Shown: positions 25,553 through 33,406 of the stretch, one piece after another
How positions within the stretch are numbered: the stretch's first letter is position 1
Layout: each line of letters starts with the position of its first letter
Source of the DNA: Arthrobacter ramosus
Lineage (GTDB): Bacteria; Actinomycetota; Actinomycetes; Actinomycetales; Micrococcaceae
Assembly (NCBI RefSeq): GCF_039535095.1
Contig: NZ_BAAAWN010000001.1
Coordinates: 62,001-126,000, forward strand
Direction: 5' to 3'
DNA: 64,000 nucleotides
Notes under the pieces: generated by a model
Told to the model about the DNA's origin: nothing
Databases searched by the model: none
What the model saw: the letters and a program-made list of their open reading frames with translations, nothing else
Made by a program: the position numbers and the translations under genes

Positions 25553-25963
25553 TTAGATGTTCCCCAGGTTCGTCGGAAGTCCACGGTTTTTCCAGCCGTT
25601 CACGGTTCGCTCGCCGTAGCGGTCCGGTTCGCCCTCAAAGCCCTCGAGGACGTTGTAGGCGGTGTAGCCGGCCTGGGTTGCGGCGATCGCGGCGGCGATG
25701 GAACGCTGGCCGGAGCGGCAGAGGAAGACCAGCTCGGTGCCGTCCGCTTCCGGAGCCTGTTGCGTCAGCTCTTCGATGAAACGCGTGTTGGGGATGCCGC
25801 CGGCCAGGTTCCACTGGATGAACAGGGGATCGTTTTCCGTGGCTTTGGTATCAGGGATCCCGATGTGTGCCCACTCGCCTTCGGTGCGGACGTCCACGAG
25901 GATGGCGCCTTGCTCGAGCTTGGCCCAGGCGTCGTGCGGACTGAGGTCGCCTGCGTAGCTCAT
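25553..25963 (-). CDS. Rhodanese-like sulfurtransferase
   Basis: This 136-residue single rhodanese domain has the active-site loop FLCRSGQRS (Cys about residue 75) and the N-terminal LVDVRTEGEWAHIGIPDT. It probably carries a persulfide sulfur in the cytosol. It overlaps the DUF1737 gene by four bases upstream and abuts metZ downstream, so it is likely to supply or handle sulfur for homocysteine synthesis; this role is inferred from the operon. Confidence 0.9.
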   Translation of the reverse strand: MSYAGDLSPHDAWAKLEQGAILVDVRTEGEWAHIGIPDTKATENDPLFIQWNLAGGIPNTRFIEELTQQAPEADGTELVFLCRSGQRSIAAAIAATQAGYTAYNVLEGFEGEPDRYGERTVNGWKNRGLPTNLGNI

Positions 25964-26217
25964 GCGTGGCCCTCGCCGTCGAACTCTTCATCAAGCTGAT
26001 CCACCGCATTGGCAACGGCGGCATCCGCGCTCGCGATCGCCGCGGGCAGGACGATGGCCTGTGCCACGATCACGTCGGTGCCGTTGAAGGTCGCGGCCGG
26101 GCTCCCGTGCAACACGTATCCCTCCGCGAGGGCGGTGGAGATCCGCTCGCAGAATTCCTTGGTGTCAGGGCCCGTGACGAGACGGTAGGAGAGTTTTTCT
26201 TCGGTGGGTTCAGGCAT
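25960..26217 (-). CDS. DUF1737 protein
   Basis: This 85-residue protein has the DUF1737 core, YRLVTGPDTKEFCERISTAL, followed by LAEGYVLHGSPAATFNG (continuing to an aliphatic VIVAQAIVLP). The family is small, soluble and uncharacterised. It is the first gene after the SAM riboswitch. An AGGAG ribosome site (26223-26227) precedes its ATG, and that site can pair with the riboswitch 3' strand. Its stop overlaps the rhodanese start (ATGA). Confidence 0.86.
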   Translation of the reverse strand: MPEPTEEKLSYRLVTGPDTKEFCERISTALAEGYVLHGSPAATFNGTDVIVAQAIVLPAAIASADAAVANAVDQLDEEFDGEGHA

Positions 26218-26261
26218 TGGTGCTCCTCAGTCACGCTTGCAGTTCGAAAGTGTCGATACGC

Positions 26262-26342
26262 CGAGTAGTCACCTGAGGCACCCCGCCGGAGAGAGGGTTG
26301 CCGACCAGCAAGTCAGGGCTTCGCGCTGGTGCTCATTACTCA
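26262..26342 (-). promoter_or_regulatory. SAM riboswitch, SAM-IV (actinobacterial) type
   Basis: Read on the minus strand, the leader contains GAGCACCAGCGCGAAGCCC, TGACTTGCTGGTCGGCAACC and CTC...GCGGGGTGCCTCAGGTGAC in order. These match my recollection of the actinobacterial SAM-IV consensus (GCCAGCG, AAGCCCCGGCTTGCTGG, CCGGCAACCCTCC, GGGGTGCCCCGGGTGA). It precedes a methionine-synthesis operon. CTGAGGCACC (plus-strand 26273-26282) is complementary to the ribosome-site region at 26219-26230, suggesting translational control. Confidence 0.78.
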
Positions 26343-26480
26343 AGAAGAAAATAACATCCACGACGGCGGCCTGCATCACCGGCCGTCGTCATGTTCCGTA
26401 ACCGGACGGCAGCCGGCGGGGCCCACGCTGGCGAGGGCCCCGGGCTGAGCTTGCGAAGACTGGGAGCCAGTGGGTGGGCT
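26343..26480. other. 138-bp gap with a GC-rich hairpin
   Basis: It must hold the promoter of the SAM-riboswitch operon, but no clear -35/-10 pair is seen. CGGGGCCC at 26417-26424 pairs with GGGCCCCG at 26435-26442 and may end transcription of the upstream minus-strand hypothetical gene; there is no T-tract. Confidence 0.4.
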
Positions 26481-26840
26481 CTAGGCCTCGGTTTCATTCG
26501 GCAGCGGTTCCAGGCTCGCCTGTATGCGGGGCGGAAGGGCATCAAGCCGTGACGCTACTCCCGAGGGGGAGTGATGAAAAGTGGAACCTTGATGCTTCCG
26601 GATTTCCAGCAGCTCGTGTACGGATATCCCCGTGGCCGTGGCGAGTGCATGCAGCGAGAGGCTGTTGTGATGAGCCAAGGCAAAAACCACGCCTGACAGG
26701 GCTTCGAAACCCTCTGTCTCGTAGATTTCCTTTACCAAGTTGGACATGCCGTTCGCATCATCGATTGATCCCGCTGACGCACCAGTCGCCATGGCCGTCA
26801 GGGACCATGCAGCAGAGTCGGGGCTGATGTAGATGCTCAT
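26481..26840 (-). CDS. Hypothetical small helical protein
   Basis: This 119-residue protein is not matched to a known family. Residues about 50-85 (LAHHNSLSLHALATATGISV then HELLEIRKHQ) look like a helix-turn-helix or a short helical bundle, and the C-terminus is Pro/Leu/Glu-rich. It is divergent from an Lrp-type regulator; the two coding regions do not overlap when the regulator starts at 26896. Internal ATG (MSNLVKEIYETEG, about residue 31) is an alternative start. A DNA-binding role is possible but not shown. Confidence 0.5.
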   Translation of the reverse strand: MSIYISPDSAAWSLTAMATGASAGSIDDANGMSNLVKEIYETEGFEALSGVVFALAHHNSLSLHALATATGISVHELLEIRKHQGSTFHHSPSGVASRLDALPPRIQASLEPLPNETEA

Positions 26841-26895
26841 GTCGATACCCTACGGACTCAGGCCCGCTTGGGGAATGGGCGATACGTTTATCTTT

Positions 26896-27327
26896 ATGGC
26901 AGCACTCACCGACCTTGACCGTCAGCTCCTCTCCGCCCTCCGGGAAGACGGAAGGGCGTCCGTGGCGAGCCTCGCGCGTAAGCTGGGCGTCGCCAGGGCC
27001 ACTGTGAATAGCAGGCTCGAGCGTCTTGTCTCCTCCGGAACCATCGTTGGTTTCACTGCGAGGGTCCGCGACGAGGTCGATCCACTTGCGATTAGAGCTA
27101 TTGCGCTTATTGCCGTGGAGGGAAGATCGGCCGACAAAGTCATTCGCCAGCTCAGGGGACTTCCAGAGATTTGGGCGCTGCACACCACGAATGGCGGTTG
27201 GGACCTCGTGGCCGAGCTACGCACGGAAAGCCTCAGCGACTTTGACCAGGTACTCGGAAGGATCCGCGGCATCGACGGGATCGTCAATAGCGAGACGAGC
27301 CTGTTGCTCAGTTCCGTCCTGCGGTAG
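26896..27327 (+). CDS. Lrp/AsnC-family transcriptional regulator
   Basis: The 143-residue protein has an N-terminal HTH (LTDLDRQLLSALREDGRASV then LARKLGVARATVNSRLERLV) and a C-terminal RAM/AsnC ligand-binding domain ending in ETSLLLSSVLR. These regulators form octamers and respond to amino acids. It probably starts at ATG 26896, about 8 bases after a TACGTT -10-like box, so it may be leaderless. It stands immediately upstream of an ornithine cyclodeaminase gene on the same strand, making ornithine or arginine a plausible effector. Confidence 0.88.
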   Translation: MAALTDLDRQLLSALREDGRASVASLARKLGVARATVNSRLERLVSSGTIVGFTARVRDEVDPLAIRAIALIAVEGRSADKVIRQLRGLPEIWALHTTNGGWDLVAELRTESLSDFDQVLGRIRGIDGIVNSETSLLLSSVLR

Positions 27328-27403
27328 TCGCCCGCATGACGGACGCTTGCCGAATGATCATTGTGTACATACGGATGGGTGATTTTGTATGGATTTTCAA
27401 TGA

Positions 27404-27417
27404 AAAGTACATACTTT
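27404..27417. promoter_or_regulatory. Candidate Lrp-type operator upstream of ornithine cyclodeaminase
   Basis: AAAGTACATACTTT is a perfect palindrome with a CA centre in an AT-rich 60-bp patch that also contains GTACATAC about 40 bp upstream (27365). Such phased AT-rich repeats are typical of Lrp/AsnC targets. It lies 71 bp before the ocd start. Confidence 0.45.
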
Positions 27418-27487
27418 GGCAATTGTGGATGCATATCGCCGCTCCGTAGCCTCGTAACAACAGTGCTTATGAGGGAAAGGAGCGCAC

Positions 27488-28519
27488 ATGACACGCTTTG
27501 TCGATGTCCGCAACATGGTTCGCTGGACGGCCGGGCGGGGCCCGGAGACCATCATCTCGGAGATGATTCAGTACTTGGAAGACGACTTCCGGCGGTGGGA
27601 GTCTTTTGACAAGACTCCGCGGGTGGCAAGTCACACCCCATTTGGGGTCATCGAGCTGATGCCCACCAGCGACCAGGAAACATACGGCTTCAAGTATGTA
27701 AATGGACACCCTTCGAATCCAGCGCGTGGCTTCCAGACCGTGACAGCTTTCGGTGTCCTGTCCGACGTCCATAACGGCTACCCGACGTTCCTCGCAGAGA
27801 TGACAGTGCTGACAGCGCTGCGAACGGCGGCCACGTCCGGGATGGTCGCAAAGAAACTCGCGCGCCCCGATGCCCGGATCATGGCGATGATCGGAACCGG
27901 AACCCAATCGGAGTTTCAGGCCCTGGCCTTCCGGGCGGCGTTGGGTATAAACAGTGTCAGGATCTGGGACACGGATCCGGTTGCGATGGAGAAGTTCGTC
28001 CGGAACATGGCTCCCCTGGGCTTCGACATCACCATCGCAGGCTCGGCGGCCCACGCAGTGGAGGGCGCCGACGTCATCACCACGTGCACGGCGGACAAAG
28101 CCAATGCCACTATCCTGACGGCAGACCAGGTTTCGCCGGGTGTCCACATCAACGCGATCGGTGGCGACTGCCCGGGGAAGACCGAACTCGACGCTGCCAT
28201 CCTGGGCCTCGGCGACGTCTTTGCGGAATACGATCCCCAGACGCGGATTGAGGGCGAGATCCAGCAAATGTCCGCCGATTTTCCCGTCACCGAATTCTGG
28301 CAGGTCCTGGGCGGTCACGCGCCAGGCCGGACCTCCGGGGACCAGATCACGATATTCGATTCCGTGGGCTTCGCGATCGAGGACTTTTCCGCCTTGCGGT
28401 ATCTCCGCGACGCCGTTGAGGGTTCAGAATTCTTCGAGGAGATCGACCTCGTCGCGAACCCCGATGACCCCAAGGACCTCTTCGGTTTGGTGCGGGCGCT
28501 TTCTCCGATCGGATCCTGA
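27488..28519 (+). CDS. ocd: Ornithine cyclodeaminase
   Basis: This 343-residue enzyme of the ornithine cyclodeaminase/mu-crystallin family converts ornithine to proline and ammonia using bound NAD. It has IELMPTSDQETYGFKYVNGH (about 54-73) with the substrate Lys, the Rossmann motif MIGTGTQSEFQALAF (about 137-151), and INAIGGDCPGKTEL with the catalytic Asp (about 222-235). Its length and motifs match the true bacterial OCDs. An AAAGGAG site precedes the ATG. Followed by a strong intrinsic terminator, and probably regulated by the adjacent Lrp protein. Confidence 0.92.
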   Translation: MTRFVDVRNMVRWTAGRGPETIISEMIQYLEDDFRRWESFDKTPRVASHTPFGVIELMPTSDQETYGFKYVNGHPSNPARGFQTVTAFGVLSDVHNGYPTFLAEMTVLTALRTAATSGMVAKKLARPDARIMAMIGTGTQSEFQALAFRAALGINSVRIWDTDPVAMEKFVRNMAPLGFDITIAGSAAHAVEGADVITTCTADKANATILTADQVSPGVHINAIGGDCPGKTELDAAILGLGDVFAEYDPQTRIEGEIQQMSADFPVTEFWQVLGGHAPGRTSGDQITIFDSVGFAIEDFSALRYLRDAVEGSEFFEEIDLVANPDDPKDLFGLVRALSPIGS

Positions 28520-28522
28520 GAA

Positions 28523-28566
28523 GTCTGGTGCGCCGGCCCCAGAACCGGCGCACCAGACGTTTTTAT
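28523..28566 (+). terminator. Intrinsic terminator after ornithine cyclodeaminase
   Basis: A perfect 14-bp stem, GTCTGGTGCGCCGG (28523-28536) and CCGGCGCACCAGAC (28545-28558), with an 8-base loop, is followed by GTTTTTAT. This is the clearest rho-independent terminator in the window. Confidence 0.92.
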
Positions 28567-28588
28567 CCGGCCAGCCCGCCGACCCCGG

Positions 28589-29116
28589 CTATCCCGCCGC
28601 CAGGCGCAGGATCAGCTCGGCATGCCCGGGAAACCTCAAAACGAGCGACTCGATGTCCCGTGCCGTTGGTTTCGCGGAGTCCGATCTCTCGTATCCCGGT
28701 GAGAGGCTGCAGCTGACCAAGGCGAACCCCGGACCGGCCAACTCGGCACCGAACCAGGTGGAGTTCGGGGCAACTGCCTGCAACGTTTCGCCAGCCTCCG
28801 GATCCGGCCCCAACACGGTCTCGGAATAACCAAAGTCCTGATGTCCAAGCTCCCGGGAGAAGGCATGCAGCCTGATTGGCGTTCCCAGGTGGAAGAACCA
28901 CAGTTCATCCTGCTTGAGGGCGTGCAGCTGGAGAAACTCCCCGGCCTGAAGCAGGTACCAATTGGAGCTGTAGAGCGGATGGTCGATGCCGAAACGCGGA
29001 GGCAGCGCCGAACCGGCGATGTCCTCGTTGCTTACCAGCGCGGGCGCGAACCAGCCGCCGACGATAGCGGGGGACATGTCCAGCCGCTTGATCCAGTCCT
29101 CTGCGGCGGCAGTCAC
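28589..29116 (-). CDS. DUF985 cupin protein
   Basis: This 175-residue cupin of the DUF985 family (RmlC-like beta barrel) contains SSNWYLLQAGEFLQLHALKQ (about 55-74), DELWFFHLGTPIRL (75-88), FGAELAGPGFALVSCSLSPG and the closing FPGHAELILRL. Such proteins bind small molecules or metals, and most are uncharacterised. The start is taken at GTG 29116, which overlaps the stop of the PAS gene (GTGA); longer in-frame readings run into that gene. It is the last gene of a three-gene operon with a PAS protein and a GMC oxidoreductase. Confidence 0.85.
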   Translation of the reverse strand: MTAAAEDWIKRLDMSPAIVGGWFAPALVSNEDIAGSALPPRFGIDHPLYSSNWYLLQAGEFLQLHALKQDELWFFHLGTPIRLHAFSRELGHQDFGYSETVLGPDPEAGETLQAVAPNSTWFGAELAGPGFALVSCSLSPGYERSDSAKPTARDIESLVLRFPGHAELILRLAAG

Positions 29117-29514
29117 GTGACCGGATCCTTCAGTGAGAAGCAGACTGTGATCCCAATGATTTCCTTGCTGCCCAGGGAACGCAACAACCCTTTTTGGGTC
29201 ACGATGTCCACATTGACCATGCCGCCCTCCTTGCTGGGGACGGCGATGGTTTCGTGGAAGTTGAGCAGCGGCTTTCCGCTCGCCATCACTTCCTTGTCGT
29301 GGGCAACGTGCTCCGCGCGCGAATCCTGGTGCCCGATCAGCTCCGACTTGCTCATGCCCACCAAGTCCGCGAAGTTCTGGTTGACCCACAGAAAGACCGA
29401 ATTCGCGTCCTTCACCACCCAGTACACGCCGTCCTGCCGGTCCAACACCTCGGCGACGCTCATAGGCGGAACCGTCGGAAGGAGCGCCGGGTCCAGCGCT
29501 GGGACGACGGTCAC
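29113..29514 (-). CDS. Single PAS-domain protein
   Basis: This 133-residue protein consists almost only of one PAS domain: QDGVYWVVKDANSVFLWVNQ (about residues 26-45), FADLVGMSKSELIGHQDSRA, and the C-terminal GGMVNVDIVTQKGLL and IGITVCFSLKD strands. PAS domains bind flavin, haem or small ligands. It has no output domain, so it may act as a sensor or partner for its neighbours. Start GTG 29514 overlaps the GMC oxidoreductase stop, and its stop overlaps the cupin start, so all three are translated in a chain. Confidence 0.83.
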   Translation of the reverse strand: MTVVPALDPALLPTVPPMSVAEVLDRQDGVYWVVKDANSVFLWVNQNFADLVGMSKSELIGHQDSRAEHVAHDKEVMASGKPLLNFHETIAVPSKEGGMVNVDIVTQKGLLRSLGSKEIIGITVCFSLKDPVT

Positions 29515-31259
29515 GGCGCTGCCTCCGCTCCGCCGTCGGCCTCCAGTCTTTCGGCGAGGTCCTGCGCCAGGGCCACCATTGTCATGGTCGGGTTCCAGGA
29601 ACCGCCGGTGGGCCAGAGGCTGCCGCCGGTGACGAAGACGTTCTGCACGCCGTTGAGGCGATAGTCGATTCCGACGACGGCGTCCTCCTCTTCGCCGATC
29701 GGCAGGCTCGAGCTTTCGTGGACCAAGCCCGGTACGCGGCGCTCCGGGATGGCGGGACGCCCGGCGCCCCAGGTTCCGGCGTCGGGATCTCCGTGCCAGT
29801 ACTCGACGCGGTCCGCGCCGGCTGGGGACAGGACCCGCTCCAGCATCTGGAAGGTTCCCTCGTCCATGGTGTCCCACGTGTCGTCGTCCGTGGCGTTGGC
29901 CAACACCTGCAACGTGACGTTGCAGGTGGGGTCCGTTCCGCCGGAAAGCCGCAAGTGGTTCTCCGGGTTGCCTTCGTCCAGCTCGCCGAGGACGGCACAG
30001 ACGAACACCAAGTAGTCCTCCGAGGACCGCAGCTGCGCGAGCGAAGCCGTGGCGACGACGTCGGGGGCGTAGCGTTCGGACTTCTGGGCGTTCTTGTCCG
30101 GGCAACGGTCCGAGAGGACCGAAAGCTGCACGTGGTACTGCATGCCGGCCGGGCTCTTGCCCGCCAAATAGATGGCCGCCAGTTCCAACTCGCCGAGTTG
30201 TTCGCTGAAATCAAAATCCCCGCGGGGAACCCTGGCCACCACCGAGGTGATGAAGTGGGCGCTGAAGTGTCCACCGGCTCCGTGGACCTGCGGGAAGGAA
30301 TTCAGGACCAGGGTTGCCGGCGGAAGAGTGCCCATGGCCAGGACCAGGTTGGCGTTGCCGACGTTCACCACTCCGCGGTTGGTGTTCAACGCTGTGGCCC
30401 GTCCGTCCTGTTGGAGCACGCTCAGCACGGTGCAGTCCGTGACCATGCGAAGAGCGGTGCCCTTGCCCTGGGCCTCAAGTGCCGCCTGCTTGTCCGTCAG
30501 TTCCAGCAGGACTGCCGGCGTCGAGAACTTCGCGAAGTCCACGCCCGACGTCGTGCCGGTTGCCGCGGCGAGCGGGGCCGGCATGCTGCGGGTGGCGGAA
30601 TCGATCTCGTGCAGGCCCGCCTCAAGCCGTTCCTGGAGAGCCTTCTGCATGATTCCGTAGACGGGGCGGGTGTCGTTGATGAGATCGACGACGTCGGCCG
30701 ACCGCCCGGCGTCGATCCGGTCCGCCGAAACTACGTTGAGCAGGTCTTCCGCCGACGTGAAGTGCGACTTGGCGGCGTCCATCACTGCCCGTGGCCAGCC
30801 TCGCATCTCATCTTCCTCGGGGCGGGGGCACCACGCGCTCCACATGATGCTGCGTCCGCCGTAGAAAGGGACCATGCCGTGCTGCCAGGAAATCCTGCCC
30901 GGCGGCTGGGTGGCCGTGGCAGCCGCCAAGGTCCAGGGGAAGGTCTCAGAGAGGCCTCCAAGGGTCTCCTTGTAGGGCAGCGGCAGGTTCTGGAAGTGCT
31001 GCGGCAAGAAAAACGGACCCCGTTCAATGATCAGGATCCGTGCGTGCGGGTTGACTGTCAGTGTCCGTTCAGCAAAGGCGTAGGCGCAGAACCCGCTGCC
31101 GATGACGATGTGGTCGAATTGTTCTTCTTCGCGGACTTTTTTCCATTCCCCTTCGGAGAGAAAGAAAACATGATCCATGACCTTCTGGGGCGAGGGATCC
31201 TGGGGTCCGGGCGTAGGAAAACCGTGATTGAAATTCTGGGACGAAGAAACTGCACTCAC
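29511..31259 (-). CDS. GMC-family FAD-dependent oxidoreductase
   Basis: This 582-residue flavoprotein has an N-terminal FAD site FDHIVIGSGFCAYAFAERTL (about residues 48-67) and the C-terminal GMC block VFVTGGSLWPTGGSWNPTMT (near 550), where the usual catalytic His/Asn are expected; WNPT keeps the Asn. GMC enzymes oxidise alcohols or sugars. The start is GTG 31259 with a GGAGGG site (31267-31272) at 7 bases, in preference to 31292. The substrate is unknown. It leads the coupled GMC-PAS-cupin operon. An uncommon GGRSIMWSAWCPRP stretch in the FAD region deserves comparison with relatives. Confidence 0.86.
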   Translation of the reverse strand: MSAVSSSQNFNHGFPTPGPQDPSPQKVMDHVFFLSEGEWKKVREEEQFDHIVIGSGFCAYAFAERTLTVNPHARILIIERGPFFLPQHFQNLPLPYKETLGGLSETFPWTLAAATATQPPGRISWQHGMVPFYGGRSIMWSAWCPRPEEDEMRGWPRAVMDAAKSHFTSAEDLLNVVSADRIDAGRSADVVDLINDTRPVYGIMQKALQERLEAGLHEIDSATRSMPAPLAAATGTTSGVDFAKFSTPAVLLELTDKQAALEAQGKGTALRMVTDCTVLSVLQQDGRATALNTNRGVVNVGNANLVLAMGTLPPATLVLNSFPQVHGAGGHFSAHFITSVVARVPRGDFDFSEQLGELELAAIYLAGKSPAGMQYHVQLSVLSDRCPDKNAQKSERYAPDVVATASLAQLRSSEDYLVFVCAVLGELDEGNPENHLRLSGGTDPTCNVTLQVLANATDDDTWDTMDEGTFQMLERVLSPAGADRVEYWHGDPDAGTWGAGRPAIPERRVPGLVHESSSLPIGEEEDAVVGIDYRLNGVQNVFVTGGSLWPTGGSWNPTMTMVALAQDLAERLEADGGAEAAP

Positions 31260-31510
31260 AATGATGCCCTCCATCAACTTTGCTGATTCCACGGCACCGT
31301 GAAATCAGGTGCCCGCTGGGCCGAGAGGCAGATCACCCTTCCCCAGCAGAGTTCACGGGACTAGTTAACTACCGCCGCCGTGGCGGCACAATAGGCTTGG
31401 GCAAGCTAAATTTCCTCGCCGATTTTTCGCAGGATGCGTGGGACTGAACTACCGTCTGCGTGGATAAATTGGAAGGCGCCCGGGCCCCCTCGAATATGCC
31501 TCGACGCGAC

Positions 31511-31516
31511 TATAAT
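31511..31516 (+). promoter_or_regulatory. Consensus -10 box for the small membrane protein
   Basis: A perfect TATAAT stands in an otherwise GC-rich gap, 31 bp before ATG 31548. No canonical -35 is visible at 16-18 bp. The rest of 31260-31510 holds no gene I can support. Confidence 0.55.
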
Positions 31517-31547
31517 TTTGTTCACACCCCGCAGCGGGAGATGAGCG

Positions 31548-31760
31548 ATGATACGCGGATTAGGCAGGCGTAAAATGGGCAGACGTCGAATTGGTCTGTT
31601 CGGGATCATATATCTGGCTGTCGGGGTACTGGTCGCCAGCACCCACGGCTATCTCGTGGCATGGAACATTCCCGCCAACCTCCTGAAGGGTCTGGTGGCG
31701 ATTGTTCTCTGGCCGCTAGTGGCGCTCTTCGGGGTTGATTTCCATACCTTGATCGCCTAG
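31548..31760 (+). CDS. Small membrane protein, function unknown
   Basis: This 70-residue protein has a basic N-terminus (IRGLGRRKMGRRRIG) and two hydrophobic segments, GIIYLAVGVLVASTHGYLV and LLKGLVAIVLWPLVALFGV. A GGGAG ribosome site lies seven bases before ATG 31548, and a TATAAT box lies upstream. Similar small two-helix proteins ending in FGVDFHI-type residues are widespread in actinobacteria without a known role. Confidence 0.7.
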   Translation: MIRGLGRRKMGRRRIGLFGIIYLAVGVLVASTHGYLVAWNIPANLLKGLVAIVLWPLVALFGVDFHTLIA

Positions 31761-31848
31761 TCCTGCTTCCAGCGTCCGTGGACCGGGCTCGCCCCGCAGG
31801 ACCAGACGTTCGATTGCTCCCGAGCGACGGCCTTGGGATACTCCACGC

Positions 31849-32346
31849 ATGTCTTCTCTTCCCGTGACGTTCGCCGAGGATGTCCTCAACCAGCCAATCC
31901 GGACCCAATTCGAGGCATTCATTGACGAGCACCGCCGTGCGCTCAATGACTGCTTGGACGGGTTGACGGAGGAACAAGCCCGGCGGTCAATGGTGCCGTC
32001 CCGGACCACCTTGCTGGGCCTCGTGAAACACGCGACCTTCGTCGAGAAGGTCTGGTTCGACCAAGCCATCTCTTGCCGTTCACGCGCCGAGATCGGCCTC
32101 CCTGCGACGCCGGACGAGTCTTTTATCCTCGATGACGGCGACACTGTCGCCACGATCCAGCAAGCACACCGCGAGGCATGCGAAGCATCGCGCCAAGCGA
32201 CATCGCCCTTGGGGCTCGACGACATGCTCAACGGCAACCGACGCGGTCCGCTCCCGCTGCGCTGGGTCTATCTCCACATGCTTCGGGAGCTTGCGCAACA
32301 CTGCGGGCACGCAGACATCCTGCGCGAGCAGATCCTCAGTCAATAG
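31849..32346 (+). CDS. DinB-family (DUF664) protein, mycothiol-transferase-like
   Basis: This 165-residue four-helix-bundle protein of the DinB/DUF664 type has conserved LGLVKHATFVEKVWFDQA (about 56-73) and RWVYLHMLRELAQHCGHADI (about 138-157), which carry the three His residues of the metal site. In actinobacteria these are often called thiol-dependent (mycothiol) S-transferases, a role known for a few members only. It converges with the pabC-like gene. Confidence 0.88.
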   Translation: MSSLPVTFAEDVLNQPIRTQFEAFIDEHRRALNDCLDGLTEEQARRSMVPSRTTLLGLVKHATFVEKVWFDQAISCRSRAEIGLPATPDESFILDDGDTVATIQQAHREACEASRQATSPLGLDDMLNGNRRGPLPLRWVYLHMLRELAQHCGHADILREQILSQ

Positions 32347-32360
32347 CAGCAGCGAAAACC

Positions 32361-33302
32361 CTACTCGATTCCCGCGAACAGCTCGTTGAGTTCGGCCGTC
32401 AGCTGTTTGCGCATTGCCGGGGTGCCGATCTCCCTGCCGTCCACATGGTTGACCGGAGCGATGAGCCGGATGCTCGAGATCAGCCACACCGCGTCGGCGT
32501 CGAACAGGTCTTCCGGGACCAGCGGGCCGTAGCCAAGCTCCCAGCCCGCGGCTTTCGCCTTGGTGAAAAGCGCGTCCTGGGACGTGCCCGGGAGGATCCC
32601 GCTGTCCAGTTGCGGAGTGATGAGGCGCTTGACCGTGCGCACCGAGCCGGCGCCGTCGTCGACCGTTTCAACGTGGGCCAGCAACACCGTGGACGTCGGG
32701 CCCTCGAGGACCCGGCCGTCTGTTGAGGTGAAGATGGCGTCGTCCGCACCTTGCTTGTGCGCGTAGCGCAGCGCGGCCATGTTCACGGCATAGGAGAGAG
32801 TCTTGGCGCCGAGCAGCAGCCAGGGGGCGCGGTCGCCCGCCTCGGTGTCGAAGCCACGGTCAAGGAGTACGACGTCGATGCCCGTCTCGCGCTGCCGGCG
32901 GCTGCCCGCGGGGGACGGCGAAGCCTGGATCCAGCAAGTGGGAGTCGAGGCGCCTTCCACTCCGCGCGTCACCAGCAGCTTGACGACTACTTCGTCCTCG
33001 GCTGGGCTTGGCGCAGGGAAGGCGTCGCGGAATTCGGTGATCGCGGTGTCGATCGCGCGGCGCCAAACGTCCTGCCCGGGAATGTTGAGGTCCAATGCGC
33101 GGGCTGAGCTCTCAAGCCTGTTCAGGTGCGCTTGCACCTTGCGCGCACGGCCCTCGACGGCGAGCAGCGACTCGAAGACGCCGTCACCCCGGGTGGCACC
33201 CAGGTCGGTTGCCATGAGCTGCGGCTGGCTGGAATCGGCGACGCGGCCGTTTTCGAACGCTGGATCCAGGAAAACGAGGACCGTCGAGGCAGGTAAAGTC
33301 AT
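32361..33302 (-). CDS. pabC: Class IV aminotransferase, probable aminodeoxychorismate lyase
   Basis: This 313-residue PLP fold-type IV enzyme has the PLP lysine in LLGAKTLSYAVNMAALRYA (about residue 165) and the Glu of the cofactor site in DGRVLEGPTSTVLL. It resembles the PabC/branched-chain aminotransferase group. PabC makes p-aminobenzoate for folate, and a PabB-containing fusion lies 5 kb away, which supports but does not prove this choice over other class IV enzymes. The gene stands alone on the minus strand. Confidence 0.72.
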   Translation of the reverse strand: MTLPASTVLVFLDPAFENGRVADSSQPQLMATDLGATRGDGVFESLLAVEGRARKVQAHLNRLESSARALDLNIPGQDVWRRAIDTAITEFRDAFPAPSPAEDEVVVKLLVTRGVEGASTPTCWIQASPSPAGSRRQRETGIDVVLLDRGFDTEAGDRAPWLLLGAKTLSYAVNMAALRYAHKQGADDAIFTSTDGRVLEGPTSTVLLAHVETVDDGAGSVRTVKRLITPQLDSGILPGTSQDALFTKAKAAGWELGYGPLVPEDLFDADAVWLISSIRLIAPVNHVDGREIGTPAMRKQLTAELNELFAGIE

Positions 33303-33406
33303 GCTTCCAGCTTAGTGCTGGCCCACAGGACGAGCAGTCGGGAGCGGCGCGCCAGATAGGCTGGGCTGACTATTGGTTCTTTGACTGGCTATTAGATCGT
33401 GGGGGT

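Noticed and set aside
29718..31286. Plus-strand frame of 522 residues
   Set aside because: Antisense to the GMC oxidoreductase; composition is Arg/Gly/Asp-rich without motifs.
31406..31642. Minus-strand 78-residue frame over the small membrane protein
   Set aside because: The plus-strand frame has a ribosome site, a TATAAT box and two membrane helices, so it is preferred. The minus frame is not excluded but lacks support.
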